Source of the DNA: Leptospira idonii
GTDB taxonomy: Bacteria > Spirochaetota > Leptospiria > Leptospirales > Leptospiraceae
Assembly (NCBI RefSeq): GCF_004770995.1
Contig: NZ_RQHW01000033.1
Location: 62,001 to 126,000, forward strand
Length of the DNA: 64,000 nucleotides
Reading direction: 5' to 3'
This document shows, piece by piece, positions 28,748 to 38,912 of the stretch. Numbering within the stretch: position 1 is the stretch's first letter; each line of letters starts with the position of its first letter. The translations under genes and the position numbers were made by a program. Below the pieces are notes generated by a model. The model was not told where the DNA came from. It made no database searches and was given only the letters and a program-made list of their open reading frames with translations.

Positions 28748-29422
28748 ATGGAAGCTATGAGAGCTGTTTTTTGTGTCCTTTTTTTATCTGCCATTTTGAT
28801 CTCTTGTTCCGATCCTTCTCAAGATGAGAAAAAAGAAGTGAGTGCACCAGTGCTTTCCGAAGAACCCAGAATTATTTTTTTCGGTGACTCTCTTACCGCA
28901 GGTTACGGTTTGAACGATTACGAAGAAGCTTGGCCCCATCTGGTTACAAATCGTTTAAAAACGGAAGGTCATTTTTACCAAATAACAAACGCAGGTGTTT
29001 CCGGGGATACTTCGACGGGAGGTTTGGGTAGATTGGATTGGGCTCTCAGTCAAAGACCAAGTATTTTCGTTTTAGAGTTGGGTGCCAACGATATGTTGCG
29101 GGGGATCACTCCTCAGGTCACTCGTTCTAATCTTCAGTCCATGATTCGTAAGGTAAAATCGGAATACCCTGACTGTAAGATTCTTCTAGTGGGGATGATG
29201 GCCATGCCCAATATGGGGAAAACCTACGCAGCCGAATTCAATCGAATTTATCCGGATCTGGCAAAAGAGGAAAACGTACCTCTTGTCCCGTTTCTTTTGG
29301 AGAAAGTTGCCACCATACGTAAGTTAAATCAAAAAGACGGAATCCATCCGACGGCGGAAGGGCATAAATTGGTGGCAGATTACGTATATCCTTATCTGAA
29401 AAAATTGGTCCCGGAAAAGTAA
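28748..29422 (+). CDS. SGNH/GDSL hydrolase lipoprotein (TesA-like arylesterase)
   Basis: The 224-aa product has a lipobox-like signal (LSAILISC) and the SGNH blocks in order: IIFFGDSLTAGYG (nucleophile Ser), GVSGDTSTGG, LELGANDMLRG and DGIHPTAEGH (catalytic Asp/His). This matches the multifunctional esterase/lysophospholipase TesA. GGAGAG lies 8 bases before the ATG. As a lipoprotein it would act on lipids or esters in the envelope. The upstream 234-base gap (28514-28747) separates it divergently from the giant lipoprotein and must hold both promoters; no clear box could be assigned. Confidence 0.88.
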   Translation: MEAMRAVFCVLFLSAILISCSDPSQDEKKEVSAPVLSEEPRIIFFGDSLTAGYGLNDYEEAWPHLVTNRLKTEGHFYQITNAGVSGDTSTGGLGRLDWALSQRPSIFVLELGANDMLRGITPQVTRSNLQSMIRKVKSEYPDCKILLVGMMAMPNMGKTYAAEFNRIYPDLAKEENVPLVPFLLEKVATIRKLNQKDGIHPTAEGHKLVADYVYPYLKKLVPEK

Positions 29423-29490
29423 GATCAATCCCCTCTTTTTTCCTTGCAGAAGAAGAGTTTTAAAAAATCATGGTGATACTCAAACCTCTT

Positions 29491-29562
29491 GCGGGAATAG
29501 CTCAGCGGTAGAGCATCTCCTTGCCAAGGAGAGGGTCGCGGGTTCAAGTCCCGTTTCCCGCT
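29491..29562 (+). tRNA. tRNA-Gly (GCC)
   Basis: Acceptor GCGGGAA pairs with TTCCCGC, with discriminator T at 29562. The D-arm is AGCTCAGCGGTAGAGC, the anticodon stem TCTCC/GGAGA has loop TTGCCAA (anticodon GCC), and the T-arm is GCGGGTTCAAGTCCCGT. CCA is not encoded. 72 bases. Confidence 0.97.
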
Positions 29563-29678
29563 AACAGAGGATTGTAAATGGGGCGAAAATATAAAATTGC
29601 ATCCGTCCTTGTTTTTCAGCTACACCAGCTCTTTTTTCCCACCTGTATTCTTAAATTTGATATTGGATTGAACGGTTT

Positions 29679-31022
29679 ATGGAATTTACTGCAAAAAAAA
29701 ATAACAACGCATCTTGCGACCTTACCATTAGTTTTAACGCTTCCGAAGTGGAAGTAGCCTATAAAAAAGCATACGAAAATGCCAGCTCCAAAGTAAAGAT
29801 TCCCGGCTTCCGTCCAGGAAAAGCACCTCTCAATATGCTGGAAAAAGTGTTAGGCGACAGTGTTATCGATGACGCAGCCAACATCATGCTCAATAATGCA
29901 ATGGCGGATCTATTCGACAAATTGGAACACAAACCTATCCGCATTCCTCAGTTCCAAGTGGAATCCTTTGATCGAAAAACAGGCGCTAAAGCAAAAACGA
30001 CTTACGATACGAAACCCGAAATCACTCTCCCTAAACTGAAAAAAATCAAAATTCAGCCGAAAGAAATCAAAATCCAAGATTCCGATTTGCAAAAGGAATT
30101 GGAAGGAATGCAGAAAAACATGGCTCGCAATTCCTTAAAGGAAGATGGTGATTCCGTGGAAGCGACTGATCTTTTGGAAATGAATTATAAATTCAAAGAA
30201 GAAGGAAAAGAATATCCGGAAGCATCCCAAACTGGCAAATACCAAATGGGAGCACCTCAAAACCCTCCCGGTTTCGATTCTGAACTTTTGGGTCTGAAGG
30301 CAAACGAAGAAAAAGAATTTAACTTCCGTTATCCTGATTCTTTCCCTCAATCTCCCGAATCGGCAGGAAAAGTTTTCACATACAACATCAAAGTCACCGC
30401 ACTTTATAAAGTGACTTACCCTGAAATCAACGACGACTTCGCTTCCGAGGTGGACGGTTCTGCCAACTTGCAAGAGTTAAAAGATAAAACCAAAAAACAA
30501 TTGGCCGATATTTTCGAAAACGCTCTTAAGAAAAAAGCGATCGATGAAGCCTATGCGGAAATCATAAAAGAATCCAAATTCGTGATCCCCGAGTCTCTCG
30601 TAAAAGAGGAAACGGACGGGGTGTTCCAAAACTTTATGCAAGAGTTCGGCCTTCCGGCTACTTCCATCGCAGAGTATGCGAAAAAACTGGGAAAAGAAGA
30701 GGCAGAAGTCAGAGAGTCTTTCGCAAAGGCTGCGGAAAAGAGAATCCAAACCTACTTATTGAAGCATAAAATCGGGGAAGAACATAAAATTGCCATTTCT
30801 GACGAGGAAATGGAGGCGGGTTATGAAAAAGAAGCCGCAACGCAAGGAATTCCCGCCGAATCTCTCAAAAAAGAAGTCCAAAAACAAAGGGCGGAAACCT
30901 TTTACAGAGACAAATTCCTGTTTGATAAAATCGACGAGTTTGTTTACAGTGAGGTAGAGAAAAAGTCTCCTAAATCGGTTTCCACCGAAGAAGCAGAGAA
31001 GCTATTGAGCGGGAAAGAGTAA
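29679..31022 (+). CDS. tig: trigger factor, ribosome-associated chaperone and prolyl isomerase
   Basis: The 447-aa protein has the N-terminal ribosome-binding domain with the signature GFRPGKAP (about residues 46-53), a central FKBP-like domain (about 160-245: [27 protein letters not shown]) and a long helical C-terminal substrate-binding arm. It captures nascent chains at the exit tunnel. Two bases separate it from clpP, the widespread tig-clpP-clpX order. Confidence 0.96.
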   Translation: MEFTAKKNNNASCDLTISFNASEVEVAYKKAYENASSKVKIPGFRPGKAPLNMLEKVLGDSVIDDAANIMLNNAMADLFDKLEHKPIRIPQFQVESFDRKTGAKAKTTYDTKPEITLPKLKKIKIQPKEIKIQDSDLQKELEGMQKNMARNSLKEDGDSVEATDLLEMNYKFKEEGKEYPEASQTGKYQMGAPQNPPGFDSELLGLKANEEKEFNFRYPDSFPQSPESAGKVFTYNIKVTALYKVTYPEINDDFASEVDGSANLQELKDKTKKQLADIFENALKKKAIDEAYAEIIKESKFVIPESLVKEETDGVFQNFMQEFGLPATSIAEYAKKLGKEEAEVRESFAKAAEKRIQTYLLKHKIGEEHKIAISDEEMEAGYEKEAATQGIPAESLKKEVQKQRAETFYRDKFLFDKIDEFVYSEVEKKSPKSVSTEEAEKLLSGKE

Positions 31023-31024
31023 AC

Positions 31025-31624
31025 ATGTCAACATTAATGCCTTATGTAATTGAGCAAACGAGCAGGGGAGAACGTCAATACGACATCTTTTCCCGACTAT
31101 TGAAGGATCGAATCATTTTCCTAGGTTCCGGCATCGACGAAGCCTATGCCAATGTCATTTCCGCTCAATTATTGTTTTTGGAAGCGGAAAATCCGGAAAG
31201 AGATATCTATCTCTACATCAATAGCCCCGGCGGTTACGTAAGTTCCGGTATGGCGATCTACGATACAATGCAGCTCATCAAACCGGAAGTGAGAACGCTT
31301 TGCATCGGTCAGGCGTCATCTATGGCGGCTCTCCTTCTGGCTGGGGGAGCGAAAGGAAAAAGATCCGCGCTTCCTAATTCCAGAATTATGCTCCACCAAC
31401 CTTACGGCGGTGCAGGCGGTCAGGCATCCGATATCGAAATTTCCGCAAGAGAAATTGTTAAGATAAAAGACAAGTTGATCGACCTTTATGGTAAGCACAC
31501 CGGCAAACCTTCGGATCAAATCAAAAAAGACACCGAGCGCAATTTCTACATGAGCGCAGAGGAAGCAAAAGAATACGGAATCATCGATAACGTAATCCAA
31601 GAGCGTAAGCAGATCCAAGTATAA
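31025..31624 (+). CDS. clpP: ATP-dependent Clp protease proteolytic subunit
   Basis: Serine protease barrel of the Clp system. The 199-aa product carries the catalytic Ser in [14 protein letters not shown] and the catalytic His in [13 protein letters not shown], plus [19 protein letters not shown] and the C-terminal [18 protein letters not shown]. It sits between tig and clpX, 12 bases before the latter. Confidence 0.97.
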   Translation: MSTLMPYVIEQTSRGERQYDIFSRLLKDRIIFLGSGIDEAYANVISAQLLFLEAENPERDIYLYINSPGGYVSSGMAIYDTMQLIKPEVRTLCIGQASSMAALLLAGGAKGKRSALPNSRIMLHQPYGGAGGQASDIEISAREIVKIKDKLIDLYGKHTGKPSDQIKKDTERNFYMSAEEAKEYGIIDNVIQERKQIQV

Positions 31625-31636
31625 TAGGAGACCACT

Positions 31637-32917
31637 ATGACCAAGCGACCAACAACTACAGGGAATACTCGGGAAAAGCTCCACTGCTCTTTTTGCGGAA
31701 AGGCTCAAGACGAAGTTCGTAGATTGGTGGCTGGTCCAGGTGTTTATATCTGTGACGAATGTATTTCTCTCTGCAATGAAATAATCGCAGAAGAACCGGC
31801 AGCAGGAGAGAAAACAGCGATCGTAGGGGACATTCCGAAACCTACCGAGATCAAAAAAATCTTAGATCAGTATGTTATCGGGCAAGAGCAGGCGAAAAAA
31901 GCTCTTTCCGTTGCCGTTTACAATCACTACAAACGTATTTTCCATAACGACCGTAAGGCGGGAGATGTGGAGTTGGAAAAATCCAATATCATGCTCATCG
32001 GCCCTACCGGATCCGGTAAAACCTTGCTCGCTCAAACATTGGCGCGCATTCTAAAAGTCCCTTTTGCAATCGTGGATGCTACCGCTCTGACTGAGGCAGG
32101 TTATGTGGGAGAAGATGTGGAAAACATCATTCTCAAACTCATCCAAAATTCGGACAATGATGTCAAACGTGCCGAAATGGGTATCATCTATATCGACGAA
32201 ATCGATAAAATCTCCCGTAAATCCGACTCCGCATCCATCACTAGAGATGTGTCCGGGGAAGGTGTGCAACAAGCTCTCTTAAAAATTATAGAAGGCACCG
32301 TGGCCAACGTTCCTCCTCAAGGGGGAAGAAAACATCCTCATCAAGAATACATTCCTGTAGAAACAAAGAACATTCTTTTTATCTGCGGAGGTGCTTTCGT
32401 AGGTTTGGATCAAATCATCAAACAAAGAGTCGGTGTAAAATCCATCGGGTTTCATTCCGGCGATGTTGTGAACGAAATGGGAAAAACAATCGATACGAAC
32501 GAAAGTTTGGTGCACCATGTCATTCCTGATGATTTGATGAAATTCGGACTCATCCCTGAGTTTATCGGCCGTTTGCCGATCGTGGCAACTCTGGATGAAT
32601 TGACTGTGGAATCCTTGAAGTCTATCTTTACGGAACCTAAAAACTCTCTTCTCAAACAATACCAGAAGATGTTCGATATCGAAAACGTGAAATTGAAGTT
32701 CACGGAAGAGGCGATCGAGGCCATTGCAGAAACCGCAATCAAAAGAGAAAGCGGTGCCAGAGGTCTTCGTGCTATCATAGAAGACATCATGATGGATCTA
32801 ATGTTCCAAATTCCTTCTCGAAAAGACGTTTTGGAAGTTGTGGTTACGGAAGATACGGTTCTTAAAAACGAACCTCCTATCACCATCTTGAAAGGCGATA
32901 TCGAAAAGATCGCTTAA
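31637..32917 (+). CDS. clpX: Clp protease ATP-binding subunit ClpX
   Basis: AAA+ unfoldase that feeds ClpP. The 426-aa protein has the N-terminal zinc-binding domain ([11 protein letters not shown]...CDECI), Walker [13 protein letters not shown], Walker [11 protein letters not shown], the [10 protein letters not shown] pore loop and the C-terminal sensor 2 ([11 protein letters not shown]). AGGAG lies 8 bases before the ATG. Last gene of the tig-clpP-clpX operon; a hairpin follows. Confidence 0.97.
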   Translation: MTKRPTTTGNTREKLHCSFCGKAQDEVRRLVAGPGVYICDECISLCNEIIAEEPAAGEKTAIVGDIPKPTEIKKILDQYVIGQEQAKKALSVAVYNHYKRIFHNDRKAGDVELEKSNIMLIGPTGSGKTLLAQTLARILKVPFAIVDATALTEAGYVGEDVENIILKLIQNSDNDVKRAEMGIIYIDEIDKISRKSDSASITRDVSGEGVQQALLKIIEGTVANVPPQGGRKHPHQEYIPVETKNILFICGGAFVGLDQIIKQRVGVKSIGFHSGDVVNEMGKTIDTNESLVHHVIPDDLMKFGLIPEFIGRLPIVATLDELTVESLKSIFTEPKNSLLKQYQKMFDIENVKLKFTEEAIEAIAETAIKRESGARGLRAIIEDIMMDLMFQIPSRKDVLEVVVTEDTVLKNEPPITILKGDIEKIA

Positions 32918-32927
32918 AAAGGGTTTA

Positions 32928-32949
32928 GGCAGTTCATCTTCGGACTGCC
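32928..32949 (+). terminator. hairpin terminator after clpX
   Basis: ggcagttc (32928-32935) pairs with ggactgcc (32942-32949), with one G-U pair, 11 bases after the clpX stop, followed by a T-rich stretch. Confidence 0.65.
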
Positions 32950-32976
32950 CTTGTGTGTTTGCCTCGAGTGAACCTC

Positions 32977-33309
32977 TTAAGATCCTCTGGGCGCAAAATA
33001 TAAAATTCCCACTCCTATAAGAACAATCACCGAGCCGATCAGATCGTATCTGTCCGGAATGGAGTTTTCGAATTTCCATCCCCAGAGAAGAGACAGAAAG
33101 ATAAACACTCCACCGTAAGCGGCATAGGTTCTTGTGAAATCTGCGGGTTGCAGCGTAGCCACCACACCGTAAAGTCCCAAAACGGCAAAACCGATGCAGG
33201 CATACCAGAAAGGTTTTTCTTGTCTCAGCCAAAGCCAAACTAAATATCCACCTCCTATTTCGCAGATTCCTGCTAACAAGAAGATGGCGGCTACTTTCAG
33301 ATACAACAT
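32977..33309 (-). CDS. UPF0060/YnfA family membrane protein
   Basis: 110 aa with four hydrophobic helices. It matches the UPF0060 family: an N-terminal [19 protein letters not shown], then [28 protein letters not shown] and a closing [11 protein letters not shown]. The family is related to small multidrug resistance proteins; transport function is not settled. Convergent with clpX, and upstream of it on the same strand is the PP2C-like gene. Confidence 0.92.
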   Translation of the reverse strand: MLYLKVAAIFLLAGICEIGGGYLVWLWLRQEKPFWYACIGFAVLGLYGVVATLQPADFTRTYAAYGGVFIFLSLLWGWKFENSIPDRYDLIGSVIVLIGVGILYFAPRGS

Positions 33310-33337
33310 GGGTGAGAGCGGCAGGATTATTATTTCC

Positions 33338-34438
33338 TTATTTTGTTCTGCGAAGAACGAAGATGCTTAGTTTTTCCAGAGGGTTGGTAAGATTTCTTTC
33401 TTTTCCCATCTTTTCCATTTTTTTGGCGATGGCTAGAAGCATTTCTCTAGAGGAGTTAGGGCTTAGATCCAATAGATAATCCACAAATTCTTCCATGATT
33501 TCGAAAGAGGTGAGTCCGAATTCTTTTAAGGTTCTGTCGCTTCCCCAAACCAGATAGTCTCCGATTTCGATTCCGTCCGCCATGGAAAATTCATGTTCAT
33601 GAAGGGCATGCCAGGAGTCGTCTCCGCTTCCTTCTATGACCTGAATTCCTTGGTTGGAAAATTGGAACACAGGCATGTCCATAAAATGAAGGAACTTCAA
33701 TTTGTCTTTTTCGGATCCGATTCCGAATAGGGAAAGTTTTAAACCTTGCAGGCTGAGTTTGTGAAAGCTGGATTCGATTTTATCCAGGATATCGAACGAA
33801 GGTTCCTCTGTATTCGCATATGCGGAAATGATTCCATGAATGAACAAACGTTCTGCGGACTCGGTCACTCCCGGTTCCATGTGACCAGCAAGAATTCCCA
33901 CAAAACCGTCTTTGGTTTTGATGATTCTCATATAATCGCTGTTTGCATGGCGCATGATGCTGGGGAAAGCGGATATGTCCCAACCTTGGATTTTTTTCAG
34001 CTCCAAATCGGGAACCATTCGGTTGAGAGAAACGGCTTTGGAAAGTTCCCAATCGAATTGGTTTTCGAAATTCACTCCGCTGACCGATTCTTCCGCTTGA
34101 AACAAGGCAAGTTTGATGGAACGCAAAAGGGATGCTTCTTCGGAAGACTCCTCATCATCCGTATCCGAACCCAGATCTACGTGTTGGATTTCACTTGCTG
34201 CACGTAAGAACATTTTGTAAATGAAACCTAATAGGTGGTAGGTGAAGAATGCAGTAGCAACGGAAAAAGCTAAGGAGAGATAAAGCCCCAACATTTTAAA
34301 GTTGAGGACATTATTTCCCGCAGGGTTTTGCCAATGAGTGAAAGCGAACTCAGCGAGTAAAAACTGGGCTAAAAAAAGGATAAAACAGAAAAGCCCTATT
34401 AGGAACGGTATTTTTTTGCGGATGCTGACTCTTTTCAT
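33338..34438 (-). CDS. membrane protein with degenerate PP2C/SpoIIE-like domain
   Basis: Start set at the ATG at 34438 ([15 protein letters not shown]), 2 bases past the tatC stop; the frame extends 54 codons into tatC but is unsupported there. The 366-aa protein has two membrane helices (about 10-30 and 48-75) and a C-terminal domain (about 155-360) that lines up by eye with RsbU/SpoIIE phosphatases (NSDYMRI, then [14 protein letters not shown] where DVSGHG is expected, [29 protein letters not shown] where YTDGVTE is expected, and a final LSIFVLRR). Most metal-site acidic residues appear lost, so it is probably not an active phosphatase. Third gene of the tatA-tatC unit. Confidence 0.62.
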   Translation of the reverse strand: MKRVSIRKKIPFLIGLFCFILFLAQFLLAEFAFTHWQNPAGNNVLNFKMLGLYLSLAFSVATAFFTYHLLGFIYKMFLRAASEIQHVDLGSDTDDEESSEEASLLRSIKLALFQAEESVSGVNFENQFDWELSKAVSLNRMVPDLELKKIQGWDISAFPSIMRHANSDYMRIIKTKDGFVGILAGHMEPGVTESAERLFIHGIISAYANTEEPSFDILDKIESSFHKLSLQGLKLSLFGIGSEKDKLKFLHFMDMPVFQFSNQGIQVIEGSGDDSWHALHEHEFSMADGIEIGDYLVWGSDRTLKEFGLTSFEIMEEFVDYLLDLSPNSSREMLLAIAKKMEKMGKERNLTNPLEKLSIFVLRRTK

Positions 34439-34440
34439 GT

Positions 34441-35232
34441 CTATGAATTCGCATCTGATCTTTCTAAAATTTTCATTAGAACCGCAGAAAGGAAGAATAG
34501 GAAGGTGAGAGGCAATAGTAACATCATCATAGAAAACACATCCGGTCCGGGAGATAATACTGCGGAAACGACAGCAATCATCAGAATACCTTCTCTCCAT
34601 TTGGAAAGCAAAAAACCAGAGGATAGGATGCCTATTCTACCTAATAAAATGAGTACGATCGGTAACTCAAAAGAGGCTCCGAAAACCAGATGCAAGTTAA
34701 AGAATAAATCATAATATTCATCGATAGGCAGATACGGATCGATTCCTTCCGGCCGAAGCACTACCAAGAAAACTCTTAAAAAACCTTCGAACACTGTGAA
34801 CCAGCAGAGAGCGATCCCTGACCAGAACAAAAGCGTGGAAAATAAAATGATGAACTTACCCCATTTTTCCGTCCTAGGATTCACTGCGGGAACGATAAAC
34901 CCCCAAAGGATGTAGAGAAGGATCGGCAGTGCAATGAGTACGGAAAGCATCAAGGAAGTTTTCAAATAGATCAAAAACGGAGCCATCAGCTGGATCTGAA
35001 AAAAATGGGCATTCGGCCCAAGCACCGCACGATACGGGCTGATCAGAATGGAATGGATCTCACTTCCGAAATAAAGTGACACCGCCATAAAACCTGCAAC
35101 TACTAGAAGGGAGTAGATAAGCCTTTGGCGAAGCTCTTCCAAATGTTCGCCAAGGGTCATAAATTTTTCCCTGGTTTCCGAATGTTCCGGAGGGGGAAGA
35201 GGAAGTGATTTTGTTTTGTTTACTTTCGCCAA
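34441..35232 (-). CDS. tatC: twin-arginine translocase subunit TatC
   Basis: The 263-aa protein has six membrane helices and TatC signatures: [16 protein letters not shown] near the N-terminus, [14 protein letters not shown] and the late [16 protein letters not shown]. It is the receptor for folded Tat substrates. It follows tatA by 10 bases. No tatB gene is adjacent, so a TatA-TatC pair is the likely system. Confidence 0.95.
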   Translation of the reverse strand: MAKVNKTKSLPLPPPEHSETREKFMTLGEHLEELRQRLIYSLLVVAGFMAVSLYFGSEIHSILISPYRAVLGPNAHFFQIQLMAPFLIYLKTSLMLSVLIALPILLYILWGFIVPAVNPRTEKWGKFIILFSTLLFWSGIALCWFTVFEGFLRVFLVVLRPEGIDPYLPIDEYYDLFFNLHLVFGASFELPIVLILLGRIGILSSGFLLSKWREGILMIAVVSAVLSPGPDVFSMMMLLLPLTFLFFLSAVLMKILERSDANS

Positions 35233-35242
35233 AACTAAAAGA

Positions 35243-35509
35243 TTATGCTTTTTTCTTTTTCGATTTTGTGGTTTCTTTTTCGTCAGTAGTCACATCTTTC
35301 CCAGGCAAAGAAGTTTGAACTGGTTCATCTTCAACACCTGTCATGGACTTACGAAATTCTTTGATTCCTGAACCCAAATCTTTTGCCAGGGAAGGCAGTC
35401 TTTTGCCTCCGAAAAAAAGAAGGGCTAAAAAAACGATGAGAGCGATTTCCCAAGGACCTAAATTGAAAAAAGCCAGTGGCGGTAGAAAAGAAATAGGAAT
35501 GAGTAACAT
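35243..35509 (-). CDS. tatA: Sec-independent translocase subunit TatA
   Basis: Start chosen at ATG 35509 ([15 protein letters not shown]) with AGAGGA just upstream; the frame is open another 27 codons. The 88-aa product has one membrane helix with [23 protein letters not shown], the typical FG hinge and amphipathic helix ([15 protein letters not shown]), and a Lys-rich tail. Divergent from the PAS kinase, whose start lies 25 bases away. Confidence 0.93.
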   Translation of the reverse strand: MLLIPISFLPPLAFFNLGPWEIALIVFLALLFFGGKRLPSLAKDLGSGIKEFRKSMTGVEDEPVQTSLPGKDVTTDEKETTKSKKKKA

Positions 35510-35533
35510 ATTTTCCTCTTTGGAACAAGACTT

Positions 35534-37453
35534 ATGCAAATGAACCAGGAAGCAAGCGGAATGATGGATTTCTTTCGATTGTTGCCCCAAACTTATCCGG
35601 GAGGGGTGTATCTATTCGAGCCCAAATCAGGCGCTTTTTTGTTCGCAAACGACTACTTTGAAAAAATTTTAGGAAGTCCCTCTAAGGGAAAAACATTTTT
35701 TCAATCCGACTTACTTGCCAAACTTCATCCGGAAGACCGAATTCATTTTGAAACAAGAAGCCTGACCCTTTCTCAATCTCAGGAAGGAAGTCATTTTGAG
35801 AACGATTTCCGTTTTTTATTAGACTCCAAAGGTTTGAGTAGTTGGCTTCATTTTGAAGAAAAGCTGGTGCGCCTTCCTCAAATTTCCGAGGAATTTTTGG
35901 TCATAGGATTTGTCAGAGACGTGACCAACGAAAAGGTGAACGAACAGAACATCAAGGAACAGATCCAGTTTTTTCTAGGATTGTTCGAAAACGCATCCGT
36001 AGGAATGGCCTTGCAGGATTGGGAAGGAGGATACTTTCGTATAAACAGACGTTTTACGGAAATCACCGGATACACAATACATTCTCTTACCGATCTGAAT
36101 CTGAAGCGCATCCGGGGAGAAGCTCTCAGTCCTGAGGAGCTGGAATATTTTAAGTTCTTCAAAGAGGGGATGGATGAGACCACTTTGACCGGAAAGGATG
36201 GTCGCAAAATCGATGTTTATCGAAAGACCAATACCTTTCGAAACGCTCAAGGCAAACCCGATTTTTATTACGTCTTTTTGGATGATCTTACTGAGAAAAA
36301 AAGGAAAGATTCTTATCATCTGCATTCCCAAAAACTGGAAACGATCGGGAGCCTCGCAGGCAATTTAGCTCACGACCTGAACAATTATCTTCAACCGATC
36401 CATGTGTTTTCCAAATTAGGCCAAGATCTGCTTGTGAGTTCAGGAACTCAAGAAGCCTATCGGGAAAAACTTAAAGAATTTTTCATTAAAATCGGAACGG
36501 CGGCAGATAGCGCTCGTTCTATGGTTCATAGAATCATCCGTTATTCCAAAACGAGTGAAGAGGAAGTGATCGACAGAGTGGACGTTTCCTCCGCGCTCGA
36601 ATCCAGCATTCCCATTTTAGTGGCGGAATCCCCCAAAAATGTTCGTTTGGAATTCAGTCTTTGTGAAGATCCTCTTTTTGTTCGGATCGACCCAATCCGT
36701 TTTTCAAAGTTAATCGGTGAGTTTGTGATGGGTTCCATTTTCCCTTGGGATTCCCAAAAAGAAGGTTCCGTTCATATCTCTACAGGTGTGCCGGATGGAA
36801 ACGAAAAAGACAGGTTTCTCATCTCTCTTCGTTTTTCCGGTTTGGCTCTTTCTCATTTAGATCTGGAGTTTTTGAACCAATCCATCTTTGAAGAAGACGA
36901 ACCGAAATGGATTTTGCTTCAGTTGGCGAACCGACATATCAAAAACTGGGGAGGGGAACTTCTTTGGGAAATGAAGGAAAATTCGATCTTACTTGTTTCC
37001 ATTTATCTTCCTGCATCTTCTGAAAAAAGAGAAGCTCCCGTTTATCCTAAAGAAAAAAAAATCGAAGGGAAGGATGTTTGGCAGGATATCGCCAAAAAGA
37101 AAATTTGGATCGTGGAGGACGATGATCCTTCCAGAGAATCTATCGCTATGGTGCTCGGTTTGAAGAATATTGAACCGGAGTTATTTGCTACTCCCAAAGA
37201 AGCATTGGAAAGATTGAAATCGGAAAAACCCGACTTTGTTCTCTCCGACTACAGAATGAAAGAATTAAACGGACTTTCTTTGCTTCGTAAAATCAAAGAA
37301 TCGGTTCCGTATCTATCCGCCGTTTTGTATACCGGGAATGCGGAAGGAATCGATATAGAGATGTTGGAAGCGGAAGGGATACTGGTTCGCACCAAACCGA
37401 TATCCGCATCCGAACTTCACGAATCTATTTTATTATCCTTTGGGTTTCTTTAG
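35534..37453 (+). CDS. PAS-PAS sensor protein with histidine-kinase-like and receiver domains; ATPase domain appears degenerate
   Basis: The 639-aa soluble protein has two PAS-type domains (about 12-135 and 145-255), a dimerisation/phospho-acceptor helix with GNLAHDLNNYLQPI (His280), a region where HATPase_c should lie (about 380-500) and a C-terminal receiver (about 525-639) with DDD pocket, Asp572 (LSDYRM) and Lys in TKP. In the ATPase region I see no N-box Asn-x-x-x-Asn, no DxGxG and no GxGLGL, so ATP binding looks lost. Start uncertain: ATG 35534, 35540 or 35561 (AGGA-preceded). Ends inside the convergent hydrolase gene (21-base overlap). Confidence 0.75.
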   Translation: MQMNQEASGMMDFFRLLPQTYPGGVYLFEPKSGAFLFANDYFEKILGSPSKGKTFFQSDLLAKLHPEDRIHFETRSLTLSQSQEGSHFENDFRFLLDSKGLSSWLHFEEKLVRLPQISEEFLVIGFVRDVTNEKVNEQNIKEQIQFFLGLFENASVGMALQDWEGGYFRINRRFTEITGYTIHSLTDLNLKRIRGEALSPEELEYFKFFKEGMDETTLTGKDGRKIDVYRKTNTFRNAQGKPDFYYVFLDDLTEKKRKDSYHLHSQKLETIGSLAGNLAHDLNNYLQPIHVFSKLGQDLLVSSGTQEAYREKLKEFFIKIGTAADSARSMVHRIIRYSKTSEEEVIDRVDVSSALESSIPILVAESPKNVRLEFSLCEDPLFVRIDPIRFSKLIGEFVMGSIFPWDSQKEGSVHISTGVPDGNEKDRFLISLRFSGLALSHLDLEFLNQSIFEEDEPKWILLQLANRHIKNWGGELLWEMKENSILLVSIYLPASSEKREAPVYPKEKKIEGKDVWQDIAKKKIWIVEDDDPSRESIAMVLGLKNIEPELFATPKEALERLKSEKPDFVLSDYRMKELNGLSLLRKIKESVPYLSAVLYTGNAEGIDIEMLEAEGILVRTKPISASELHESILLSFGFL

Positions 37454-38446
37454 TCCCGTTTTAGGTGCGATCACTCCAGTGACTTTTGTGATGAAGTCGG
37501 TAGTTTCCTGAAACAAAAGTGGTTTGTCCGTTTTCGAAAATTTGGACATAAGGACATGTTCTCCCTTCTCCACATTCACCGCTTTGTTGAGAGGATTGGA
37601 TTGGATCTTTTGGAAATTCTCTAACATCGCTTTGACGGAAGCGGAGCGATCCTGCTCTTCTTCCGATTTGTAAAAATAAAACATAAGAACCGGATCTTGG
37701 ATTTTATGGATGGAGTCTTCTTTTTCTACGAATCGTTTCAAGTTCATCAGATGTTTGATGGAAGCGTAGTATTGGTCTCTGTACCAATATTTGTAAGCTT
37801 CGTCTTTAGGATCTTGTTCTTTTGATTTTCGAATTTCTCCCATGGCCGCATTGATGAAAGAAGATCCCCATGTGAATCTGAATAGATTCGCTGTTGGATC
37901 GGGAAAGTTATAAAAAGGAGAAGCTAAAATGACTCCCGAAATGAGTTCGGGATGTTTGGCTGCAAGATAAGTGGAGATGAGTCCTCCCATGCTGGTTCCT
38001 ACCAGAATCACTTGGTCTCCCAATTGAGTCGCCATCTGAAGTGCTGTTTCCGCATCTTGCAGATATTTATCGAAGGTCACTTTTTTATGATCTTCTACAT
38101 CTGTTCCGTGACCGGGAAGTCTCACATAATAAAGGTTTGCTTGGAAGTGATCCGCTACTTTGTCGATTACATCTTCTCCTTCCGCACGACTGGCTCCGAA
38201 TCCGTGCACATAAAGAATGGCGATAGGGGTTTTTGTGTCGGAGTAACGAACTAATCTTTCTTCGTTTCCTTCCCTTGCGTTTTCCGATTTGCTGATTTCG
38301 AGTTCTTTTTTGTAATACTCGTCAAAATCGGAGAAGGTCACAGTCTGGTCGTACTGATAGTCGGGAACATTCCATTCGTATGTGGATGCCAGAAAGGATG
38401 TGAGGATGAGAGAAAAAGCAAACAGCCATTTTCCTATTATTTTCAT
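37433..38446 (-). CDS. exported alpha/beta hydrolase
   Basis: The 337-aa protein begins with a signal-like segment (WLFAFSLILTSFLAS). Motifs: oxyanion/turn HGFGASRAEGED, RLPGHGTDVEDH, the nucleophile elbow GTSMGG, an Asp region in KIQDPVLMFYF and a late His in KGEHVLMSK. This is the serine esterase/lipase-type fold; the substrate is unknown. Its ATG overlaps the ATG of the divergent copper gene in a shared CATG, and its 3' end overlaps the PAS kinase. Confidence 0.82.
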   Translation of the reverse strand: MKIIGKWLFAFSLILTSFLASTYEWNVPDYQYDQTVTFSDFDEYYKKELEISKSENAREGNEERLVRYSDTKTPIAILYVHGFGASRAEGEDVIDKVADHFQANLYYVRLPGHGTDVEDHKKVTFDKYLQDAETALQMATQLGDQVILVGTSMGGLISTYLAAKHPELISGVILASPFYNFPDPTANLFRFTWGSSFINAAMGEIRKSKEQDPKDEAYKYWYRDQYYASIKHLMNLKRFVEKEDSIHKIQDPVLMFYFYKSEEEQDRSASVKAMLENFQKIQSNPLNKAVNVEKGEHVLMSKFSKTDKPLLFQETTDFITKVTGVIAPKTGLKKPKG

Positions 38447-38912
38447 GAGGGTGCTCTTGTTCCAAAAGATAAATATAACAAATTTGACAATTCTTCTTCT
38501 ATTTCAAGTCAATTTGTTCTTTTCTTGTACAAAGGAAACGGGCAGAGAGAAGGAAGAGGGAGCGATTGTAGCAGATCTTTGGATGAGACCACGACCTCCG
38601 GGAGTTCGTATGGTTTCCATTTACGGTAAAATCCAAAATAACGGCTCTTATGAGAGAAAGATTCTCTCTTGGCAATCTTCTTCTTTCTCTTCTCTGGAGA
38701 TGCACGAATCGAAATTGGACGAAAAAGGAATCATGAGAATGAAGGAAATTCCCCTTCCCGTTGTCCTTCCTGTCGGAGAATCCAATTGGGAACCGGGAAG
38801 CACACATATCATGGGGATCGGAGCTGTCTCCGAAAAAGAAGAAGAGGCTTTTTTGGAAGTACAGTGGGAGGATGGAAAAAAATCGGTTTGGAAGGTGGAG
38901 ATTCGAAAATGA
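38445..38912 (+). CDS. PCu(A)C-type copper chaperone lipoprotein
   Basis: With ATG 38445 the protein is 155 aa; a signal peptide ends at lipobox FFSC. The PCu(A)C metal motif is complete by spacing: His87, Met99, then His121-x-Met123, in MHESK, GIMRMK and THIMG. These proteins deliver Cu(I) to the CuA site of cytochrome c oxidase. The start is uncertain because this ATG shares a CATG with the divergent hydrolase gene. It overlaps the SCO gene by an ATGA, which supports a joint copper delivery unit. Confidence 0.82.
   Translation: MRVLLFQKINITNLTILLLFQVNLFFSCTKETGREKEEGAIVADLWMRPRPPGVRMVSIYGKIQNNGSYERKILSWQSSSFSSLEMHESKLDEKGIMRMKEIPLPVVLPVGESNWEPGSTHIMGIGAVSEKEEEAFLEVQWEDGKKSVWKVEIRK

Noticed and set aside
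29576..29588. 13-base match (aaatggggcgaaa) between the tRNA-Gly downstream region and the palindrome at 53502.
   Set aside because: Matches of this length are expected by chance in a window of this size, and the rest of the palindrome is absent at 29.58 kb.
34439..34600. Upstream extension of the PP2C-like frame into tatC.
   Set aside because: It lies entirely inside tatC in another frame and has no start support; ATG 34438 follows the tatC stop by two bases.
38669..38908. Open frame upstream of the SCO gene that would add 80 residues.
   Set aside because: It overlaps the PCu(A)C gene in another frame and would bury the SCO signal peptide; ATG 38909 with an ATGA overlap is favoured.
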